The notes: generated from the sequence alone by a model not told the origin. A DNA stretch of 56,675 nt from Sphingomonas lycopersici (GCF_026130605.1 NZ_JANFAU010000019.1:1-56675); one strand, 5' to 3'; shown: positions 32,949 to 41,530, counted from the first letter of the stretch. Made by a program: numbers and translations.

Positions 32949-33295
32949 CCAAGGGCCTTTCGCTTTTCGAGAAGCGGCGTCGCCGCAATCGCACGGCGCT
33001 TCGTGCGCGCGCTGGCACGCGTCCGCGCCTGTCGGTGCATCGCTCGGGCAAGCATATCTATGCCCAGGTGATCGACGACGAGGCGGGCCGCACGCTGGCT
33101 TCGGCGTCGACCCTCGCCAACCACGAGGGCAAGACCGCGACCGTCGCGGCTGCGACCGAGGTCGGCAAGCGCGTCGCGGAAGCGGCCAAGGCCGCCGGCG
33201 TCACGCAGGTCGTGTTCGACCGTGGCGGGTTCCTGTTTCACGGCCGGGTGAAGGCGCTGGCGGAAGCCGCGCGCGAAGCCGGACTGGAGTTCTAA
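32945..33295 (+). CDS. rplR: Ribosomal protein L18
   Basis: The 116-aa 5S rRNA-binding protein. The GTG start overlaps the rplF stop. LSVHRSGKHIYAQVIDDEAG and FDRGGFLFHGRVKALAEAAREAGLEF are diagnostic. Confidence 0.97.
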   Translation: MTKGLSLFEKRRRRNRTALRARAGTRPRLSVHRSGKHIYAQVIDDEAGRTLASASTLANHEGKTATVAAATEVGKRVAEAAKAAGVTQVVFDRGGFLFHGRVKALAEAAREAGLEF

Positions 33296-33298
33296 GAC

Positions 33299-34015
33299 AT
33301 GGCTGACGAGAACAACACCGAGGTCCAGGCCGTCGCTGCCCCCGAGGGTGGCGCGGGCGAGGCACCGCGCGGTCGCGGTGCCCGCGGCGGGCGCGGCGGC
33401 GGCGATCGCGGCCGTGGCGGCCGTGATGGCGGCCGTGGCCGTCGTGACGACCGTCGCAACAACAACGAGGATGGCGGCGAGGAGCTGATTGAAAAGCTCG
33501 TCCACATCAACCGCGTGTCCAAGACGGTGAAGGGCGGCAAGCGCTTCGGCTTCGCGGCGCTGGTCGTCGTGGGCGACGGCAAGGGCCGGGTCGGTTTCGG
33601 CCACGGCAAGGCGCGCGAAGTGCCGGAGGCGATCTCCAAGGCGACCGCCGCGGCCAAGAAGCATATGGTCCGCGTCCCGCTCAAGGAAGGCCGTACGCTG
33701 CACCATGACGGCGACGGTCATTTCGGCGCCGGTCGCGTTACTGTTCGCTCGGCGCCGCAGGGCACCGGGATCATCGCGGGCGGCCCGATGCGCGCCGTGT
33801 TCGAGAGCCTGGGCGTCCACGACGTGGTGACCAAGTCGATCGGCACTTCGAACCCCTACAACATGATCCGCGCCACGTTCGAGGCGCTGGGCAGCCAGAC
33901 TTCGCCGAAGGCGGTTGCGCAGCGTCGTGGCAAGAAGATCGCCGACCTGCTCGGTCGCGGCCACGGCGCTGACGCGCAGACCGCCGCTGCCGAAGCCGCG
34001 GCCGTCACGGAGTAA
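33299..34015 (+). CDS. rpsE: Ribosomal protein S5 with Gly/Arg-rich N-terminal extension
   Basis: The S5 core (double-stranded RNA-binding-like domain beginning EELIEKLVHINRVSKTVKGG near residue 61) is intact, including GKGRVGFGHGKAREV. At 238 aa it is about 70 residues longer than E. coli S5 (167 aa). Most of the excess is an N-terminal extension containing a run of RGG/GGRG repeats between residues 22 and 50, and there is also a short C-terminal Ala-rich tail. S5 lies by the mRNA entry site, so the basic tail could contact mRNA or rRNA. Confidence 0.97.
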   Translation: MADENNTEVQAVAAPEGGAGEAPRGRGARGGRGGGDRGRGGRDGGRGRRDDRRNNNEDGGEELIEKLVHINRVSKTVKGGKRFGFAALVVVGDGKGRVGFGHGKAREVPEAISKATAAAKKHMVRVPLKEGRTLHHDGDGHFGAGRVTVRSAPQGTGIIAGGPMRAVFESLGVHDVVTKSIGTSNPYNMIRATFEALGSQTSPKAVAQRRGKKIADLLGRGHGADAQTAAAEAAAVTE

Positions 34016-34020
34016 GGCGC

Positions 34021-34197
34021 ATGGCGAAGATCAAGGTGAAGCAGACCGGGTCGCCGATCCGTCGCACCAAGGACCAGCGCGCGACGCTGATCGGCCTCGG
34101 CCTCAACAAGATGCACCGCGTGTCGGAGCTCGAGGATACCCCCGAGGTTCGCGGCATGATCCGCAAGGTGCAGCATATGGTCGAAGTGCAGGGCTAA
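34021..34197 (+). CDS. rpmD: Ribosomal protein L30
   Basis: A 58-aa protein, translated here by eye: it starts MAKIKVKQTGSPIRRTKDQR, continues through LIGLGLNKMHRVSELEDTP, and ends MVEVQG. Length and sequence match the bacterial L30 family. It begins five bases after the rpsE stop. Confidence 0.97.
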   Translation: MAKIKVKQTGSPIRRTKDQRATLIGLGLNKMHRVSELEDTPEVRGMIRKVQHMVEVQG

Positions 34198-34246
34198 AAT
34201 CCCGCATTAAATGCTTTGGGGTGGTCGGCCCGTGCGGCCGGCGCCC

Positions 34247-34276
34247 TTGACCCTAGTGACCGCCCCTTCGTATCGC
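34247..34276 (+). promoter_or_regulatory. Possible promoter of the acyltransferase gene
   Basis: TTGACC (34247-34252) is followed after 18 bases by TATCGC (34271-34276). The -35 is good and the -10 weak. It lies in the 96-base gap after rpmD and would let the inserted gene be expressed apart from the ribosomal operon. Confidence 0.35.
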
Positions 34277-34293
34277 TAACCAAAGGTTAACGC

Positions 34294-35457
34294 GTGGGGG
34301 CGGTTTTGGTCCGACGACTGTTTTCAATCGCGCGTGACCTGGTGTCGCCGGCTACCGCCGCGGCACAATTGGCCGATCGTCCGCAGCGTTTCTACCTGCT
34401 CGACGCGTCGCGTGCGCTGGCGGCCTTCGCCGTCCTTTTCTGGCATTACCAGCATTTCTACATGCCGCTCGGCACCAATGTGCCGGCCAAGGGATATAGC
34501 CTGCGTGAGCCGCTCCACGGGCTGTTCGGGTTGTGGTATGACCACGGCCATTTCGCGGTCCCGATCTTCTGGATGATATCGGGGTTCGTCTTCGCGGCGG
34601 TCTATCTGTCGGCGCGCCACTCGACCCGGGCATTCGCGGTGAACCGCTTCGCGCGGCTTTACCCGCTCCATCTGCTCACGCTGGTGCTGGTGGCGCTGCT
34701 GCAAATCGCGATCCTCGCCAAATACGGCACCCATTGGGTCTATCCGTATAACGACGCGTATCATTTCCTGCTCCAATTGTTCTTCGCCGGATCCTGGGGG
34801 CTGGAGCGCGGGGCATCCTTCAACGGACCGGTCTGGTCGGTATCGGTCGAGGTGCTGATCTACGTCTTCTTCTGGGTTGTTCACCGCTGGGTGGGCAGAT
34901 TCGGGCTCGTGCTGCCCGTGGTGCTTGCGGCGCTGTTCTTTCTGCTCAGCCTGATGATTCCCGCGACGCCCTTGCTCGCGTGCGGGCAATATTTCTTCGT
35001 CGGCGTCGCGCTATACATCGTGCACACCGCTTTGTGGCGCGAGGAGCGGCTGCTGGCGCTGATCGTCGCGATCGCCTTTCCGATCGGGGTGTTCGCGCTT
35101 TATCGCGGCCTGATGGTGGTGGGGCTGCCGGGGGTGTTCGGCTCGCTGCTGCTCATTCTCTGCGCGGCGGAACGATATGTCGCGCCGCGCGCGCGCGGCC
35201 TGCTCGGCGCGGTCGGCGACACGACCTATGGCATGTATCTCTGGCACGTGCCGCTGCAACTCATGCTGTTCGTGCTGCTGCCCGCCGCGATGATTCCGCA
35301 TCTCGCGGACAGCCTGTGGTTCCTGCTGCTCTTTCTCGGGGGAACGATCGCGGTCGCGCGCATCAGCTACGTCGCTTATGAGCGGCCGATGCGCGATTGG
35401 CTGCGGCAATTCGCTCGCAAGCGGGTGGCGTCCCGGCCACAGGTCGGGGCGCTTTGA
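34294..35457 (+). CDS. Acyltransferase-3 family membrane protein inserted in the spc operon
   Basis: A 387-aa polytopic membrane acyltransferase (OafA/ExoZ type) that O-acylates sugars of exopolysaccharide, LPS or glycolipids. The catalytic-type histidine is in RALAAFAVLFWHYQHF near residue 50, and the NRFARLYPLHLL motif follows. About ten hydrophobic helices are seen. A GTG start is supported by AAAGG seven bases upstream; other starts are possible. It interrupts the otherwise conserved order rpmD-rplO. The 96-base spacers on both sides hold no other gene. Confidence 0.85.
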   Translation: MGAVLVRRLFSIARDLVSPATAAAQLADRPQRFYLLDASRALAAFAVLFWHYQHFYMPLGTNVPAKGYSLREPLHGLFGLWYDHGHFAVPIFWMISGFVFAAVYLSARHSTRAFAVNRFARLYPLHLLTLVLVALLQIAILAKYGTHWVYPYNDAYHFLLQLFFAGSWGLERGASFNGPVWSVSVEVLIYVFFWVVHRWVGRFGLVLPVVLAALFFLLSLMIPATPLLACGQYFFVGVALYIVHTALWREERLLALIVAIAFPIGVFALYRGLMVVGLPGVFGSLLLILCAAERYVAPRARGLLGAVGDTTYGMYLWHVPLQLMLFVLLPAAMIPHLADSLWFLLLFLGGTIAVARISYVAYERPMRDWLRQFARKRVASRPQVGAL

Positions 35458-35553
35458 CGCCGGTCGCACTTTTGTCGTGACAATCGCGGTCGCGCCCTCT
35501 ATCGGGCCGGCTTCCCAAAAATCTGCGCGTAACAAGCGAAAGCGAGTGCACTT

Positions 35554-36075
35554 ATGAAACTGAACGATCTCCGCGATAACGAAGGCGCCCGTCACCGCCG
35601 CATCCGCGTCGGCCGCGGCATTGGCTCGGGCAAGGGCAAGACCGCTGGCCGCGGCCAGAAGGGTCAGAAGAGCCGCGAAGGCGTCTCGATCGCCGGCTTC
35701 GAGGGTGGCCAGATGCCGCTCCACATGCGTCTGCCGAAGCGCGGCTTCAACAACATCTTCGCCAAGGATTATGCCGAGGTGAACCTGGGCGCGATCCAGA
35801 AGGCGGTCGATGCGGGCAAGCTGACCGGCAGCGATGTCGATCATGCGGCGCTCAAGGCGGCCGGCCTGGCGCGCGGCGGCAAGAACGGCGTGCGCGTGCT
35901 GGCCAAGGGCGAGCTCAAGGCCAAGCTGAACTTCACCGTCGCCGGCGTTTCCGCCGCGGCGCGCGAGGCGATCGAGAAGGCCGGCGGCTCGGTGACGGTC
36001 CCCGAGATCGTGCCGGCGGCCGAAAAGGCCAAGGCCAAGAAGGGCACCGCCAAGGCCGCCAAGGCCGCGAAGTAA
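35554..36075 (+). CDS. rplO: Ribosomal protein L15
   Basis: The 173-aa 50S protein; MKLNDLRDNEGARHRRIRVG and GQKGQKSREGVSIAGFEGGQMPLHMRLPKRGF are diagnostic. It is about 30 residues longer than E. coli L15 owing to a Lys/Ala-rich tail after residue 150. Being separated from rpmD by the acyltransferase, it may use its own promoter; a GTGACA-N17-TATCGG sequence lies about 50-75 bases upstream but is weak. Confidence 0.97.
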   Translation: MKLNDLRDNEGARHRRIRVGRGIGSGKGKTAGRGQKGQKSREGVSIAGFEGGQMPLHMRLPKRGFNNIFAKDYAEVNLGAIQKAVDAGKLTGSDVDHAALKAAGLARGGKNGVRVLAKGELKAKLNFTVAGVSAAAREAIEKAGGSVTVPEIVPAAEKAKAKKGTAKAAKAAK

Positions 36076-36225
36076 GTCTTTCCTGTCCCGTCGCTTTTAT
36101 CGCAGCGGGACGGAAAAACGCTCGGGCGGGTTAGACAAGCCTTCGAGCGCGACTATATGAGCGGCGGGGCGGGGTGTTCATCACCTGCACCCGCCGTTTT
36201 CGTTTCCGAAGGCATCGCACGCAAT

Positions 36226-37590
36226 ATGGCATCCGCAGCCGATCAGATGGCGCAAAGCATCAGCCTCGCGAAATTCTCGCAGGCGACCGACCTCAAGAAG
36301 CGTCTGTGGTTCACGATCGGCGCGCTGATCGTGTTCCGCATGCTGAGCTACGTGCCGCTTCCCGGCATCGATCCGACCGCCTTGGGGCTGCTGAGCCAGC
36401 AGACCAAGGGCGGCGTGCTCGATTTCTTCAACACCTTCTCGGGCGGCGCGCTGACCCGCATGTCGCTGATCGCGCTGGGGGTGATGCCGTACATCACCGC
36501 CTCGATCGTCGTGCAGCTCGCGACCTCGCTGTCGCCGCAGCTCGCCGCGATCAAGAAAGAAGGCGAAAGCGGGCGCAAGAAGCTCAACCAATATACCCGC
36601 TACGGCACCGTCGCGCTGACCGCGCTGCAGGGCTATTTCATCGCGGTCGGGCTTGAGGCGCTGGGCGCCAACAGCGGCGTCCAGGCGGTGATCCAGCCGG
36701 GGATGATGTTCCGCATCGCGGCGGTCATCTCGCTGATCGGCGGCACGATGTTCCTGATGTGGCTGGGCGAGCAAATCACCAGCCGCGGGATCGGCAACGG
36801 TGTGTCGTTGATCATCATGGCCGGGATCGTTGCCCATCTGCCGACCACGCTGGTCAACCTGCTCGAAGGCGGGCGCTCGGGCAGCCTCGATCCGGTCAAG
36901 CTGATCGGCATCATCCTGGCGGTCGCGCTGCTCGTGCTGCTCATCTGCTTCATGGAATTGGCGCAGCGCCGGATCCTGATCCAATATCCCAAGCGCCAGA
37001 CGCAGCGCGGGATGCAGGCCGAGCGCAGCCACCTGCCGCTCAAGCTCAACACCGCCGGCGTGATCCCGCCGATCTTCGCCTCGTCGCTGCTGCTGATGCC
37101 GCTGACGATCACCCAGTTCGCGGGCAACCGCGTGAAGGGCGACAGCTGGTGGGGCGATGTGATCATCAGCCTCAACCAATATCTGCAGCACGGCTCGCCG
37201 ATCTACATGCTGCTCTACGGCGCCGGCATCATCTTCTTCTCGTTCTTCTACACCGCGGTGCAGTTCAACCCGGAGGAGACGGCGGAGAATCTGAAGCGCC
37301 ACGGCGGGTTCATCCCGGGCATCCGCCCGGGCAAGAACACCGAGCAATATTTCGACTATGTGCTGACGCGCATCACGGTGATCGGCGCCGCCTATCTGAC
37401 GCTGATCTGTCTGCTGCCGGAATATCTCGTCACGGCGCTGTCGATCCCCTTCTATCTCGGGGGCACCAGCCTGCTGATCGTCGTCAACGTGACGATGGAC
37501 ACGGTGACGCAGATCCAGTCGCACCTGCTGGCGCATCAATATGGCGATCTCATCAAGAAGGCAAAGCTGAAGGGCGGCCGCCTGCGCTAA
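36226..37590 (+). CDS. secY: Protein translocase subunit SecY
   Basis: The 454-aa ten-helix channel of the Sec translocon. Typical segments are KKRLWFTIGALIVFRMLSYVPLPGID, the plug-region SGGALTRMSLIALGVMPYITASI and the C-terminal QYGDLIKKAKLKGGRLR. The start MASAADQMAQSISLAKFSQ lacks a strong Shine-Dalgarno; an ATG seven codons later is the alternative. It lies in the usual position between rplO and adk. Confidence 0.96.
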   Translation: MASAADQMAQSISLAKFSQATDLKKRLWFTIGALIVFRMLSYVPLPGIDPTALGLLSQQTKGGVLDFFNTFSGGALTRMSLIALGVMPYITASIVVQLATSLSPQLAAIKKEGESGRKKLNQYTRYGTVALTALQGYFIAVGLEALGANSGVQAVIQPGMMFRIAAVISLIGGTMFLMWLGEQITSRGIGNGVSLIIMAGIVAHLPTTLVNLLEGGRSGSLDPVKLIGIILAVALLVLLICFMELAQRRILIQYPKRQTQRGMQAERSHLPLKLNTAGVIPPIFASSLLLMPLTITQFAGNRVKGDSWWGDVIISLNQYLQHGSPIYMLLYGAGIIFFSFFYTAVQFNPEETAENLKRHGGFIPGIRPGKNTEQYFDYVLTRITVIGAAYLTLICLLPEYLVTALSIPFYLGGTSLLIVVNVTMDTVTQIQSHLLAHQYGDLIKKAKLKGGRLR

Positions 37591-37623
37591 AAGGCGCGCG
37601 TTTGTGTGGGGGAGAGGGTTCGC

Positions 37624-38274
37624 GTGAACATCATCCTGTTGGGGCCGCCGGGTGCGGGCAAGGGGACTCAGGCGGAGCGGCTGGTGGCCGATCGCGGCAT
37701 GGTCCAGCTGTCCACCGGCGACATGCTGCGCGACAAGCGCAAGGTCGATTCGCCGCTGGGTCGGGAAGTCGCGGCGATCATGGATTCGGGCGCGCTCGTC
37801 TCGGACGAGATCGTCTCGGCGCTGATCGACGACAAGCTCGCCTCGATGAGCGAAGCGCAGGGCGCGATCTTCGACGGCTATCCGCGCACCGCCGCGCAGG
37901 CCGAATCGCTCGACGGCATTCTCGCCGGGCGCGATCGCACGCTCGATTATGTGATCGAGCTGGCGGTGGACGAGGATGCTCTGGTCGAGCGCATCGTCGG
38001 GCGCTTCACCTGCGCCAATTGCGGCGCGGGCTATCACGACAAGTTCAAGCTGCCCAAGGTGGCGGGAACCTGCGACGTGTGCGGCCACCACGAATTCAAG
38101 CGCCGCGCCGACGACAATGAGGAAACGGTGCGCACGCGGATGGCCGAATATCGTGCCAAGACCGCGCCGATTATCCCGATCTACGAAGCGCGCGGGCTGG
38201 TACGCCGCGTCGACGGCATGGCCGATATCGGCGAGGTGACCAGCGCGATCGAGGCGATCCTCGACGGCAAGTGA
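37624..38274 (+). CDS. adk: Adenylate kinase, zinc-LID type
   Basis: A 216-aa enzyme catalysing ATP + AMP to 2 ADP. The P-loop GPPGAGKGTQ, FDGYPRTAAQAE and the long LID domain are present. The LID carries CANC and CDVC pairs, the four-cysteine zinc site of the Gram-positive-like type, unlike the cysteine-free E. coli LID. The GTG start with GGGAGAGGG upstream is preferred over an upstream GTG with no ribosome-binding site. Confidence 0.95.
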   Translation: MNIILLGPPGAGKGTQAERLVADRGMVQLSTGDMLRDKRKVDSPLGREVAAIMDSGALVSDEIVSALIDDKLASMSEAQGAIFDGYPRTAAQAESLDGILAGRDRTLDYVIELAVDEDALVERIVGRFTCANCGAGYHDKFKLPKVAGTCDVCGHHEFKRRADDNEETVRTRMAEYRAKTAPIIPIYEARGLVRRVDGMADIGEVTSAIEAILDGK

Positions 38275-38340
38275 GATGATTGGCTCCCCGGCGTTGCGAC
38301 GCGGGGGCCACTCCCACGGTCCTCCCGGCTTTCTCATATG

Positions 38341-38390
38341 CTCCCGCGAAGGCGGGAGCCCAGATTGTGTCCCCGCCTTCGCGGGGACAC
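38341..38390. repeat. Two adjacent GAAGG/CCTTC palindromes
   Basis: CTCCCGC-GAAG-GCGGGAG (38341-38358) is followed by GTGTCCCCGC-CTTC-GCGGGGACAC (38367-38390), with perfect 7- and 10-bp arms. The opposite-sense loops suggest two copies of one dispersed element in inverted orientation. Confidence 0.75.
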
Positions 38391-38698
38391 AAATGGTGGG
38401 CGCGGCCTAGGCGACGGCTCCGCCTGATCGGCGATCGATTCGCTTCTCGCCGCGCAAATCCGGCGCCCGAATCGCGCCACCCCCGAAATGAACAATTTGT
38501 CATGTCCGGGCCACCCGCCCGATGCGCGCCCAGGGCTAGACGGCGGGCAATGGCCGGGGACGTTCGATCCCCGACGCCGCGACACGAGAGATTCGAGATC
38601 GGTACCCGAAACTCCCGGGGGTACCGAGGCCGGCGGGAAGCTCGCTTCCCGTCGGCTTTCCATGTCCGGCGCAGCGCAGGTCGCCGCGCGCCTTCCCC

Positions 38699-38726
38699 TT
38701 GACTCGCCCCGAAAGCGCGCTTAGGG
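38699..38726 (+). promoter_or_regulatory. Candidate promoter of the alpha operon
   Basis: TTGACT (38699-38704) and TTAGGG (38721-38726) are 16 bases apart. The -35 is good and the -10 is atypical. It would give a leader of about 130 bases before rpsM. Confidence 0.4.
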
Positions 38727-38864
38727 GCGAGCGCTTCCAACACTCCGGTTGCCGGCGGCGCAGCTATTGCGTACGCCGCTTTCCTGCGTCTTGGAAGGCA
38801 ATGCGACGAGATAGGGGCCGTGGCAGCCATGCCGGCCCTTGTGGAGCACAGGAGAACAAGTTTC

Positions 38865-39233
38865 ATGGCACGTATCGCGGGTGTCAATATCCCGACCAAC
38901 AAGCGCGTGGTGATCGCGCTCACCTATATCCACGGCATTGGCCCGGCCAAAGCCAAGCAGATCACCGAGAAGCTGGCGATCGCCCCCGAGCGTCGCGTGC
39001 AGGACCTGTCCGATCAGGAAGTGCTGCAGATCCGCGAGACGATCGACGCCGATCACACCGTGGAAGGCGATCTTCGTCGCGAGACCGCGATGAACATCAA
39101 GCGCCTGATGGATCTCGCCTGCTATCGCGGCCTGCGCCACCGCAAGGGCCTGCCGGTCCGCGGCCAGCGCACGCACACCAATGCGCGCACCCGTAAGGGC
39201 AAGGCGAAGCCGATCGCGGGCAAGAAGAAGTAA
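38865..39233 (+). CDS. rpsM: Ribosomal protein S13
   Basis: The 122-aa 30S head protein forming intersubunit bridges. MARIAGVNIPTNKRVVIALTYIHGIG and the basic tail GQRTHTNARTRKGKAKPIAGKKK-type end are standard. AGGAGAA precedes the ATG. First gene of the alpha block. Confidence 0.98.
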   Translation: MARIAGVNIPTNKRVVIALTYIHGIGPAKAKQITEKLAIAPERRVQDLSDQEVLQIRETIDADHTVEGDLRRETAMNIKRLMDLACYRGLRHRKGLPVRGQRTHTNARTRKGKAKPIAGKKK

Positions 39234-39242
39234 GCCGAATTA

Positions 39243-39266
39243 GAAAACCGTCCGGGGGACGGTTTT
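39243..39266 (+). other. Hairpin between rpsM and rpsK
   Basis: A perfect 11-bp stem (GAAAACCGTCC at 39243-39253 with GGACGGTTTTC at 39256-39266, the last arm sharing the loop edge) surrounds G residues. The TTTT is inside the stem, so it could act as a weak terminator on either strand. It starts ten bases after the rpsM stop in a 113-base spacer. Confidence 0.65.
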
Positions 39267-39346
39267 CCGGCTTACTCCGTCGGAGACAGGGTTGAGGCCG
39301 ACAGCCTCCCGGTCGCCGAGTTGAAAGATCAGGTCAGGAATACCAC

Positions 39347-39736
39347 ATGGCACAGGCACCGCAGCGCCTTCGTCGGCGCGAACGCAAGAACATCACGGCG
39401 GGCGTGGCACACGTCAACGCCAGCTTCAACAACACCATGATCACCATCACCGATGCGCAGGGCAATGCGATCAGCTGGTCCTCGGCCGGGATGATGGGGT
39501 TCAAGGGCTCGCGTAAGTCGACCCCTTATGCCGCGCAGGTCGCGGCCGAGGACGCCGGCAAGAAGGCCGCCGAGCACGGCGTCCGCACGCTGGAAGTCGA
39601 AGTGAAGGGTCCGGGCTCGGGCCGCGAATCCGCGCTGCGCGCGTTGCAGGCGGTCGGTTTCCAGATCACGTCGATCCGCGACGTGACCTCGATCCCGCAC
39701 AATGGCGTGCGCCCGTCGAAGCGGCGCCGCGTCTGA
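39347..39736 (+). CDS. rpsK: Ribosomal protein S11
   Basis: The 129-aa 30S platform protein. ITAGVAHVNASFNNTMITITD and the ending IPHNGVRPSKRRRV are diagnostic, and the length equals E. coli S11. Confidence 0.98.
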   Translation: MAQAPQRLRRRERKNITAGVAHVNASFNNTMITITDAQGNAISWSSAGMMGFKGSRKSTPYAAQVAAEDAGKKAAEHGVRTLEVEVKGPGSGRESALRALQAVGFQITSIRDVTSIPHNGVRPSKRRRV

Positions 39737-39827
39737 TTTTCCGATCCCCGGCTGACGAGTCGGGGGTCCAGTTGCACCAAGGCCGGCACGCTCCCCCGTT
39801 CCGGCCCAACCCCAGGGGACGAGAGCC

Positions 39828-40889
39828 TTGTCCGTTAACGCAAAGAACTGGCAGGAACTGAAGAAGCCCAACGCCCTCGAGAAGAAGGGTGGCGACGGGA
39901 AGCGCAAGGCGACGTTCGTTGCCGAGCCGCTGGAGCGCGGGTTCGGCCTGACGCTCGGCAACGCGCTGCGCCGCGTTTTGCTCTCCTCGCTGCAGGGCGC
40001 CGCCGTCACCTCGATCAAGATCGAGAACGTGCTGCACGAGTTCAGCTCGCTCGCGGGCGTTCGTGAAGACGTCACCGACATCGTGCTGAACGTCAAGCAG
40101 ATCGCGCTCAAGATGCAGGGCGAGGGGCCGAAGCGGCTCCAGCTTTCCGCCACTGGTCCGGCCGAGGTGAAGGCCGGCGACATCGCGGTCAGCGGCGATA
40201 TCGAGGTGATGAACCCCGAGCTGGTGATCTGCCACCTCGACGAGGGCGCGACGCTCAACATGGAGCTGACGGCGGACGTCGGTAAGGGCTATGTCCCCGC
40301 CGTCGCCAACCGTCCGGCCGACGCGCCGATCGGGCTGATCCCGGTCGACGCTCTGTATTCGCCGGTGCGCCAGGTGAGCTACAAGGTCGATCCGACCCGC
40401 GTCGGGCAGGATCTCGATTACGACAAGCTCACGCTGTCGCTCGAGACCGACGGCACGGTGACCCCGGAAGATGCGCTGGCCTATGCCGCGCGCATCCTGC
40501 AGGACCAGCTCGCGCTGTTCGTCCACTTCGACGATTCGGCGATCGCCCGCTCGGCGCCGATCGGCGTCGCTGCGCCGGCCGCCGGCGCGGAAGCGCAGGG
40601 CGACACGCAGCAGATCAACCGTTACCTGCTCAAGAAGGTCGACGAGCTGGAATTGTCGGTCCGTTCGGCGAACTGCCTGAAGAACGACAATATCATCTAT
40701 ATCGGCGATCTCGTCGGCAAGACCGAGGCGGAAATGCTCCGCACCCCGAACTTCGGCCGCAAGTCTTTGAACGAAATCAAGGAAGTGCTGTCGTCGATGG
40801 GGCTGCGGCTGGGCATGGAAATCCCCGGCTGGCCGCCCGAGAACATCGAGGAGATGGCCAAGAAGCTCGAGCAGGAGATTATGGGCTAA
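39828..40889 (+). CDS. rpoA: RNA polymerase alpha subunit
   Basis: A 353-aa protein with an N-terminal dimerisation domain (EPLERGFGLTLGNALRRVLLSS) and a C-terminal domain contacting UP elements and activators (LRTPNFGRKSLNEIKEVL, after KKVDELELSVRSANCLKNDN). It begins at TTG with AGGGGAC upstream. A GU-containing hairpin at 39746-39765 lies in the rpsK-rpoA spacer. A short insertion in the linker (APAAGAEAQGD) precedes the C-terminal domain. Confidence 0.97.
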   Translation: MSVNAKNWQELKKPNALEKKGGDGKRKATFVAEPLERGFGLTLGNALRRVLLSSLQGAAVTSIKIENVLHEFSSLAGVREDVTDIVLNVKQIALKMQGEGPKRLQLSATGPAEVKAGDIAVSGDIEVMNPELVICHLDEGATLNMELTADVGKGYVPAVANRPADAPIGLIPVDALYSPVRQVSYKVDPTRVGQDLDYDKLTLSLETDGTVTPEDALAYAARILQDQLALFVHFDDSAIARSAPIGVAAPAAGAEAQGDTQQINRYLLKKVDELELSVRSANCLKNDNIIYIGDLVGKTEAEMLRTPNFGRKSLNEIKEVLSSMGLRLGMEIPGWPPENIEEMAKKLEQEIMG

Positions 40890-40895
40890 GCCGCA

Positions 40896-40918
40896 CCGGG
40901 TTAGCCTGGCTAACCCGG
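40896..40918 (+). other. Hairpin after rpoA
   Basis: CCGGGTTAGC (40896-40905) and GCTAACCCGG (40909-40918) form a perfect 10-bp stem with a CTG loop, seven bases after the rpoA stop. No T-run follows. Confidence 0.75.
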
Positions 40919-41007
40919 AGACGGCGCCAGCCCGGCCGGCGGGTCGGCACAGCCGAACCCGTCCGACGGCGCGGCTCTGCCGCGCCGGGTCTCGCGAGGG
41001 AAACTGG

Positions 41008-41027
41008 ACCCCGGCCTTCGCCGGGGT
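41008..41027. repeat. CCCCGG-CCTTCG-CCGGGG palindrome
   Basis: ACCCCGG (41008-41014) and CCGGGGT (41021-41027) flank a CCTTCG loop. It belongs to the CCTTCG-core palindromes seen elsewhere in the window. It sits in the 218-base rpoA-rplQ spacer, which has no gene. Confidence 0.7.
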
Positions 41028-41107
41028 GACGTTGAAGGGGGTGGTCCGCGTCGCCACCCGGTATGGGGTACCTGAAACGGCCCCCTAACGAACTGAAAGG
41101 ACTTAAA

Positions 41108-41530
41108 ATGCGTCATAAGGTTGGCGGCCGTAAGCTGCAGCGTACTTCGGCCCATCGCGCCGCGCTGTTCCGCAACATGTCGGCCGCGCTGATCAAGCAC
41201 GAGCAGATCACCACCACGCTCGCCAAGGCGAAGGAGCTTCGCCCCTATGTCGAGAAGCTGGTGACGCTGGGCAAGAAGGGTGGCCTGTCGAACCGTCGTC
41301 TGGCGCACGCCCGCCTGCTCGACGATGCGCAGCTGGTGAAGCTGTTCGACGTGCTCGCGCCGCGCTACGCCGGCCGCAACGGTGGCTACACCCGCATCAT
41401 CAAGGCCGGCATCCGCGCGTCGGACGCATCGCCGATGGCGGTGATCGAATTCGTCGACCGCGACGTTTCGGCCAAGGGCCAGGATTCGGGCCCGGTGATG
41501 ACCGACGAGGATTTCGACGTGGCGGCATAA
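41108..41530 (+). CDS. rplQ: Ribosomal protein L17
   Basis: The 140-aa 50S protein. MRHKVGGRKLQRTSAHRAALFRNM is the family start, fixed by GAAAGGA upstream. About 13 residues longer than E. coli L17 by a C-terminal acidic tail (VMTDEDFDVAA). Last gene of the alpha block. Confidence 0.98.
   Translation: MRHKVGGRKLQRTSAHRAALFRNMSAALIKHEQITTTLAKAKELRPYVEKLVTLGKKGGLSNRRLAHARLLDDAQLVKLFDVLAPRYAGRNGGYTRIIKAGIRASDASPMAVIEFVDRDVSAKGQDSGPVMTDEDFDVAA

Larger units (their letters stand above)
38275..38864 (+). other. Long gene-free region between adk and rpsM
   Basis: In 590 bases no credible gene is seen. It holds the palindrome pair at 38341-38390, a GGTACCC/GGGTACC dyad at 38601-38625, a near-perfect 13-bp hairpin (38629-38641 with 38644-38656, one mismatch, followed by TTT), and a promoter candidate at 38699. 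This marks the break between the spc and alpha operons; rpmJ, often found here, is absent. Confidence 0.6.

Noticed and set aside
36181..38337. A 718-codon frame antisense to secY and adk
   Set aside because: Low-complexity basic and acidic sequence with no signal or domain; sense strand is SecY and Adk.
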